In this document: positions 8,592 through 12,808 of the stretch, in pieces
Position numbering within the stretch: position 1 is the first letter of the stretch
Layout of the letters: each line of letters starts with the position of its first letter
Assembly: GCA_002887195.1 (NCBI GenBank)
Contig: PJAB01001692.1
Location: 1-12,808 of the forward strand
Direction of reading: 5' to 3'
DNA length: 12,808 nucleotides
From: Chrysochromulina parva
Lineage: Eukaryota > Haptophyta > Prymnesiales > Chrysochromulinaceae
Translations under genes and position numbers: made by a program
Notes under the pieces: generated by a model
What the model saw: only the letters and a program-made list of their open reading frames with translations
Databases searched by the model: none
What the model was told of the DNA's origin: nothing

Positions 8592-8752
8592 GCGGCAGCG
8601 GACGCGGACGCGGCGGCGGCGGCGGCGGCAGCGGACGCGGCGGCGGACGCGGACGCGGACGCGGAGGTGGGGGCGTTGGCGGCCGGGACGGAAACTGCTT
8701 CAAGTGCAGCCAGCCGGGCCACTGGTCGAATGCGTGCCCGCGCGCACTGTGA
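7666..8752 (+). CDS. Macrodomain protein with RG-rich linker and CCHC zinc knuckle
   Basis: Two exons, 7666-8360 and 8461-8752; 328 aa. The donor G|GTGAGT and acceptor GGGCACAG give FPCEIGCGLAGGDW in frame. After an acidic and Ala/Pro-rich head (1-70) and a basic KRQR (71-74), residues ~95-264 carry the marks of a macrodomain (ADP-ribose binding/processing): QQLNCVGCDGRGLAAGVA (107-124), VINLFAQ (174-180) and PCEIGCGLAGGDW (228-240); GGDW is typical of the Appr-1''-p phosphatase-like/viral-bacterial branch. Residues 265-310 are Gly/RG-rich (RGG-like, RNA-binding type), and 311-324 form a CCHC knuckle, C-X2-C-X4-H-X4-C (CFKCSQPGHWSNAC). A role in ADP-ribosylated or 2'-phosphorylated RNA metabolism is inference. 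The start is the first ATG after the in-frame stop at 7525-7527. It is the only plus-strand gene here. Confidence 0.8.
8361..8460 (+). other. Intron of the macrodomain gene (100 nt) with branch-point-like tandem units
   Basis: From about 8371 to 8446 the intron is made of repeated units: CTAATGACCA twice, CTGATTGCC once, then CTAATTGCCGCC-type units three times. The unit cores match those of the helicase arrays (TCTAATGA, TCTGATTGCC) and, as there, lie in transcript orientation although this gene is on the other strand. Confidence 0.85.
8562..8673 (+). repeat. Low-complexity GGC/GGACGC tract coding for the RG-rich linker
   Basis: Runs of GGC and GGACGC units encode poly-Gly and GRGRG stretches of the macrodomain protein. 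Such tracts vary in length and are prone to assembly error. Confidence 0.7.
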
Positions 8753-9332
8753 GATGCAGAGACCGAGCTGAATCGCTCGGGGCCGAGGCTATGGCCAAGG
8801 CAGCTTCGTTTCTTCCCCATCGTGATTTCGTCCGTCCGGGACCGGAGCGACGCGTACGCTGGGTTCTCTCTGAGCTGCACTCGAGGCTTCGCAACTTAAC
8901 GTTAAGGGTTTTTACTTTCGCGTCCCGACATCGTACGGATACGTCCATACGTACGCCGTTACGTTTATAATATATATATGGCTCAAGATCTATCATCAAT
9001 ATACATCTCACAGATCATCGGTCCGCGTCTCGCATGTGGATGTGCGAACCCGCTACATCGCATGTAATAACCTCGTAGACGTGCCGCGCCGAGCGCCAAC
9101 CCGCTCAGCTCTGCTCCCGGCGAACAGCGCGCGAACAGAGGGGGCGACAACTGCGAATGCCGACATCTCGATGGCGCGCCACGTTGAGCGCCGCGCCACT
9201 GTGCGTGCGTGCCCACTTTGCGCCACCGCTCCGCCTCGACGCCATCCTTGCCCAACACGACGCCATCCTCGCTCGTCATCATTGTGCTCATCAGGGCGCT
9301 CAACAGGGCTCATCAGCGCTCATCAGCGCTCA
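8753..9332. other. Convergent intergenic region with a palindrome and an A/T-rich patch
   Basis: This lies between the macrodomain gene and the oppositely oriented Tudor/MBD gene. It holds a 12-nt perfect palindrome CTTAACGTTAAG (8895-8906), a TACG-rich stretch (about 8930-8965) and an A/T run ATAATATATATATGG (about 8967-8981), perhaps a 3' processing or nucleosome-poor site. An open frame on the minus strand (9303-8983) is probably 3' untranslated sequence. No RNA gene was recognised. Confidence 0.45.
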
Positions 9333-9365
9333 TCAGCGCTCATCCTCGACGCCATCTTCGCTCGT
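9258..9365 (-). repeat. CTGATGAGC decamer array flanked by 19-nt duplications at the 3' end of the Tudor/MBD gene
   Basis: Units of GCTCATCAGC (plus strand) run from 9286 to about 9347, the central three identical. A 19-nt direct repeat flanks them (9258-9276 and 9347-9365, one mismatch), with a more diverged third copy at 9237-9255. This is the arrangement seen in the helicase introns. The stop codon of the Tudor/MBD frame (9335-9333) falls inside a unit. Confidence 0.8.
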
Positions 9366-10264
9366 ATTCACGGACGACGTGGGCCTGGCCTGCTCGTCCG
9401 TGAATACCGGCTCGTCTGTGAATGCCGGCTCGACCGTCGGCGCGTCGCCGCCCGAAGTGCGCCCACCACGACGCTCCGTCTCCATCGGATCAGCAGTGGG
9501 CGGCAGGAGCGTCGTGGTGGGCGGCATGAGCGTCGTGGTGGGCGGCAGGAGCGTCGTGGTGGGCGGCATGAGCGTCGTGGTGGGCGGCAGGTGCGTCGAC
9601 GGCGGACCATCGTCGCTCGCGACGTACAGCAGCTCGCCCCTCTCATCATCGCCATCTTCTCGCACCGGCTTCGCGCTGCGCTCCGTCGCCTGCTTCGTCG
9701 GCGGCAGCAAGTCCTTCCAGTCTCGATCTGGGATCGCGAGATTGCGGAGCTCGCGCGGCAACTTCTTCACGCTGTCGCCGCCTTCGGCCGGGCTCTTTGA
9801 CGGAGCGAGCGCCGCGGCGGACGACGCTGCGAGCGAGCCGATCGAGGGCGCCGCAATGGCTCCGAGTGACGAGGACGTTACACCCGAGGACCGAGGTGAC
9901 GAAACCTTATCCTTATTAGGGAGGCTCCGCGGAGATCGACGCTCGCTCGACACGGCGCTCGTCGCGCCTCCCTTGTCGATATTCTTGCCAGGCGAGGGGG
10001 CGAGCGCCAAGGGGGGCGCCGCCGGGAGCGGGGGCGCGGGCGGCGCGGGCGGCGCGGGCGGGGGCACCGGCGCCGAGAAGCGAGACGCGAGAGTCATCTG
10101 CTGCCGATGCCAGCGCTGCACCTTGGCGATCGTTGACAGACGCGTCAGGCCGTCTGGAGAGACGAAGACCTTGGCCTTGCCCTTGGCCTCCACCATCCAG
10201 CCCGGCGGCAGCTGAGCGAGCTCCGCACCGCTCACGACAGCGCTCGGTGCACTGCTGCTGCCGC

Positions 10265-10295
<31 letters not shown>

Positions 10296-10469
10296 CGTGC
10301 CGACCACCTCGGCGCCTGTGGCGCCGCCGCCAGCCGCGCACGACCCCTTGTCGGTCAACGCGCCCTTGTCGACGGCGACCGTGTGCCCGTCGGCACCCAC
10401 CACAAGGACCTTCGCGGGGGGACCTCCCAAGAGACTTCCGCCCTCGAACGGCCTCTTGCCGCTGCTGGC

Positions 10470-10500
<31 letters not shown>

Positions 10501-11315
10501 CCGCTCGCGCCGCCCGCCGTGAGAGGTGCGGGCGCGGTGTCGTTGCTCGCTTGGCGCGAGACGGGCTTCGAGGCGCGCGCGCTGCCGCCACCCTTGGCTG
10601 CGCCGGCGCCGCCCTTCGCCGCCTTGCCGCTGGCGGCGCCACCATTCGCCGCGCCACTATTCGCCGCGCCAAGCTTGCTGGCCATCGGCTTGGTTGGTGG
10701 CTTGCCCGTGGGGGGCGGCGTGATGGGCGTCATGAGCGTGCGTAGGTCGCGCAGCGAGACGTCCTCGGTATCGCCGTCGTCGTACTGGAGCCGGAATCCG
10801 GTAAACTCGTCATACTCGACGATCGTACCCATGAAGATGCCGTGCCCGTCAAAGTACTTGAGGATGCACTCGCCGAGCATGTCGACCGGACGGCGCATCG
10901 GCGGCACGGCGCGGTCGACGTCGTCAAGGTGGCGGAGGAGCCGACGCGAAAATTCCGACTGCTGCTCATCGGGCACTGAACCGCCGGAGCACACCTCGGC
11001 GAGCCACGCGCTATCGGCATCCTCCTCAAGGTTGGTGAGCCGCCGTAGCTGCTCGAGCTGCTGCGCGAGACCGGCCAAATCGTCCACGCCGTCGAGGCGG
11101 CGAAACCACTCGTCGCCGCAGCCGACGTCGAGGCGCAGCTCGATCTGCTTCAGCCGCGCAACACAGCCACGCACGAATTCACGGTTCCGAGCGGGAGGCC
11201 GCGAGGATGAGGCAGCACTGCTGCCGCCGCCGCCGCAGCTGCTTGTCGCCGTCACCGCCACTGGCTCCGCAACGCTGTCACTGCGCACCTTGGCCTTCAG
11301 GGCTTTGAGCGCCAT
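9333..11315 (-). CDS. Tudor + MBD-like domain protein, putative chromatin reader
   Basis: Single open frame, 660 aa from ATG 11315-11313, the first ATG in the frame; the open region upstream has no ATG and overlaps the sirtuin end. Residues ~148-195 (LGECILKYFDGHGIFMGTIVEYD..., ending in YDDGDTEDVSLRDLRTLM) match the PTM/DIR17-type Tudor pattern, a histone-mark-reading barrel. Residues ~368-402 (LPPGWMVEAKGKAKVFVSPDG then STIAKVQRW) resemble a methyl-CpG-binding (MBD) domain core. Both rest on pattern recognition; DNA-methyl binding is not shown. The rest is low complexity: poly-Gly tracts at ~270-283 and ~341-352, Ala/Pro/Ser-rich stretches, and four PPTTTL(M/L) heptads near the C-terminus. 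The reading frame ends inside a tandem array flanked by duplications, so the true C-terminus may differ through splicing. A nuclear role is inferred. Confidence 0.7.
9496..9600 (-). repeat. Four-and-a-bit 21-nt tandem repeats coding PPTTTLM/PPTTTLL
   Basis: Perfect 21-nt units at 9496-9516, 9517-9537, 9538-9558 and 9559-9579, plus a degenerate fifth to 9600. They alternate by a single base, giving alternating Leu and Met. This higher-order alternation implies duplication of a 42-nt dimer. Confidence 0.9.
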
Positions 11316-11520
11316 GGGCCCGCCGTCGCCGCCCTTTGGGCTCCTGGTAGAGTTCGTGCAAGTTCTCGCGTCGCGCGCTGTGAACCTTGGCTGTGAACGC
11401 TCACGAAAAAGAACCGGACTACGTGTGTAAGCCGGTTCGGTGTCCTTGGTGTCGATTAGAAACCCTTGAATATTGACAGCTGGGCAGAGTACTTCAGATT
11501 TACAGGAGACGATCTGACGA
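11316..11520. other. Intergenic region: sirtuin 3' end and Tudor/MBD promoter
   Basis: This holds 205 nt between two minus-strand genes. It contains a short direct repeat of GCTGTGAAC (two copies near 11379-11400). No TATA box was recognised. Confidence 0.4.
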
Positions 11521-12433
11521 TCATGCCGCGCGTTCCGCGAGAAGGTCGTCCGCAAGTCTGGACAGCGTCGCGCCGCACGGCGCCTCGACCTTCAGATGAG
11601 GCACGCCCTCCTTTTCCAACCGGGTCTGGCCAAGATTGACCACCGCGATGGGTGCACCCTTTGCCGCCGCAGCCTCGACGAGCCGAAACGCCGAGAGGAC
11701 CATCAGGGACGTGCCCGCGACCAGCACGCCGTCAGCCTCGCGCGCGAGCTCGAGCGTACGTGCCTTGAAGGAGCTTGGCAGTGAGTCGCCGAAGAAGGTC
11801 ACGTCTGTCTTGAGCACGCCGCCGCACGCGCCGCAGGGCGGGACGCGGAAGGCGCCCTCATCCTCGGGCAGCAACGCCAGCTCTGCATGCACGAAGCTCG
11901 GCCTTCCGCTGCTCCTCGCGCGTCTTCCTCAGCCACCACCAATTGAGCGCTGTAAGCTGGCTCTGCACGTGCTGTCGCGAATAGCGAGCGCCACAGCTCA
12001 AGCAGCGAACGGCGTGCGCGCTCCCATGAAGCTCGAGCACTCGAGCTGCACCGGCCTGCTGGTGCAAGCCGTCCACGTTTTGTGTGATGATGTGGAGCAG
12101 GCGCTGCGCCTGATCAAGCCGCGCGAGAGCGTCGTGCCCTGAATTGGGCTGAGCGCTCGCGAACGGCGTCCAGCCGCGCAGCGAGCGCGACCAATAGTGC
12201 TTCCTTCGCGACTCGCTGCCCACAAATTCGTCGTGCTGGACTGGCTTGTGGCCGCGCGAGTAGGAGCCTGCAGGGCTGCGGTAGTCGGGAATGCCACTCT
12301 CGGTGCTGAGCCCTGCGCCCGTGATGACAAGCAAGCGCGGCGCCGCAGCGCTGCACAGCGCCAGGAGCTCGGAATAGCTACTCGGAGTCGCCGCTCGGCC
12401 GAGAGACGACTGGCGGCCCGACGGGAGGTGCAT
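11521..12433 (-). CDS. Class II (SIRT4-type) sirtuin with one frameshift
   Basis: NAD-dependent deacylase/ADP-ribosyltransferase-like enzyme. ATG 12433-12431 opens a frame with TGAGLSTESGIPDYRS (NAD-binding GAGxS), then RKHYWSRSLRGW and PNSGHDAL as in SIRT4, TQNVDGLHQQAG, LHG (catalytic His) and zinc pair CLSC. The second half, in another frame from about 11930, has zinc pair PPCGACGG, LKTDVTFFGD, VAGTSLMV and VVNLGQTR, and ends with TGA 11523-11521. The 913-nt span is one base over a multiple of three. No intron of credible size fits the shift, which must lie between 11930 (a stop blocks the second frame above it) and 11858. A sequencing indel is likelier than gene loss, since both halves are intact. 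SIRT4 relatives are mitochondrial; a possible 5' exon adds a basic Ser/Arg-rich leader. Confidence 0.85.
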
Positions 12434-12643
12434 CCGCGGGCCCGTTCTTCACGTTCAACAAGTCAAGTCAAGTCAAGTCAAGTCTGCGACTGCGCCAAAG
12501 CGATGACATCTCAACACACATTTCTCGATACTCACCTAACTCACCCACCTCAATGACGACGACGGCATCACCTTGAATGGCCTCCGCACTCTCAGGTTGC
12601 AGCCAATAGCTCGTTCAGATAAACCTCACTTTCACTGCGCCAC
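12434..12643 (-). promoter_or_regulatory. Sirtuin leader with probable 5' intron and (TTGAC)5 array
   Basis: On the minus strand a small upstream ATG (12568-12566) opens MPSSSL, followed by a donor G|GTGGGT at 12548; an acceptor GTGAAG ends at 12447. Joining them is in frame with the sirtuin ATG and extends it by MPSSSLRTGPR, a leader with the look of a mitochondrial targeting sequence. Five perfect copies of AAGTC (TTGAC on the transcript strand, 12460-12484) lie 13-37 nt before that acceptor, the normal branch-point distance. The acceptor lacks a good pyrimidine tract, so this is tentative. Confidence 0.35.
12460..12484 (-). repeat. (TTGAC)5 pentamer array
   Basis: Five perfect tandem pentamers lie upstream of the sirtuin start. 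TTGAC fits the YTNAY branch-point consensus. Confidence 0.9.
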
Positions 12644-12808
12644 TCACAGCAAGTAATTATCGGCCCTGAAGTCGAAGAACTGCAAGTCGGGCGTCGCCTT
12701 GTCCTTGCACCATTGCGAGAAGCCTTGCGCAATCTTGACACCCTGCTTCCCAACGTACGCCTGCTTTTCTGGCGTCCAGTTGTCTTTGAAGTGCGAGTTG
12801 TGCCCCTT
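12644..12808 (-). CDS. Unrecognised protein, C-terminal 54 residues
   Basis: The frame enters from the right edge and ends at TGA 12646-12644. The peptide (starting KGHNSHFKDNWTPEKQAYVG and ending LQFFDFRADNYLL) has a normal mixed composition, with charged and aromatic residues, unlike the Ala/Arg-rich shadow frames, so I take it as real. I do not recognise the family. The stop lies within TTGCT|GTGAGT, a consensus donor, so this may be an internal exon boundary rather than the true C-terminus. Confidence 0.5.
   Translation of the reverse strand, partial: KGHNSHFKDNWTPEKQAYVGKQGVKIAQGFSQWCKDKATPDLQFFDFRADNYLL

Noticed and set aside
8983..9303. 106-codon minus-strand frame after the Tudor/MBD stop
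   Set aside because: No recognisable domain; probably 3' UTR, although kept open as a possible spliced C-terminus in the findings.
11316..11555. 80-codon N-terminal extension of the Tudor/MBD frame
   Set aside because: It needs a TTG start, overlaps the sirtuin coding end and shows no conserved sequence; the ATG at 11315 is preferred.
11881..11940. A short intron to explain the sirtuin frame change
   Set aside because: GT-AG pairs there give introns of 10-57 nt that either are too short or create an immediate TGA.
1..12808. tRNA, rRNA or other structured RNA genes
   Set aside because: No cloverleaf, rRNA core or known RNA motif was seen on either strand by eye.

Overview
This is nuclear DNA from a GC-rich, intron-containing microbial eukaryote. 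Evidence: GT-AG introns interrupt recognisable eukaryotic genes (cullin-1, class II sirtuin, condensin II-like), there are no operons or Shine-Dalgarno sites, and the proteins carry long Gly/Ala/Pro/Ser tracts. A unicellular alga (haptophyte, pelagophyte or similar) is my best guess, but nothing in the window fixes the lineage.

Layout, left to right. 1-659 (-): N-terminal 219 codons of a HEAT-type protein resembling condensin II subunit D3, running off the left edge. 660-826: its promoter, with three TATA boxes and a short palindrome. 827-4325 (-): a UvrD/PcrA/Srs2-type SF1A DNA helicase in five exons; all four introns contain repeats. 4326-4615: intergenic. 4616-7202 (-): CUL1-like cullin in three exons, probably with a 5'-UTR intron. 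7203-7665: divergent promoter. 7666-8752 (+): the only plus-strand gene, a macrodomain + RG-rich + CCHC zinc-knuckle protein in two exons. 8753-9332: convergent intergenic DNA with a decamer array. 9333-11315 (-): Tudor + MBD-like chromatin-reader candidate. 11316-11520: intergenic. 11521-12433 (-): SIRT4-type sirtuin, broken by one frameshift. 12434-12643: probable 5' intron/leader of the sirtuin. 12644-12808 (-): C-terminus of an unrecognised gene.

Functional theme (inference only): genome and chromatin upkeep (condensin II, recombination helicase, SCF ubiquitin ligase scaffold, ADP-ribose reader, Tudor/MBD reader, NAD-dependent deacylase). There is no evidence of co-regulation.

The most interesting signal is in the introns. 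The helicase introns are built from (i) 40-68 nt direct duplications of the flanking exon or splice-site sequence, (ii) a 46-nt 3'-end module shared by introns 1 and 2, (iii) a 64-nt block shared by introns 1 and 4 with different flanking direct repeats at each site, and (iv) tandem ~10-nt units whose core (CTAAT, CTGAT, TTGAT) looks like a branch point. Related arrays, always in transcript orientation, occur in the intron of the opposite-strand macrodomain gene, near the 3' end of the Tudor/MBD gene and in the probable first intron of the sirtuin. Intron 1 even holds a fossil copy of the uninterrupted exon-exon junction. Together this looks like a family of recently gained or growing introns (introner-like).
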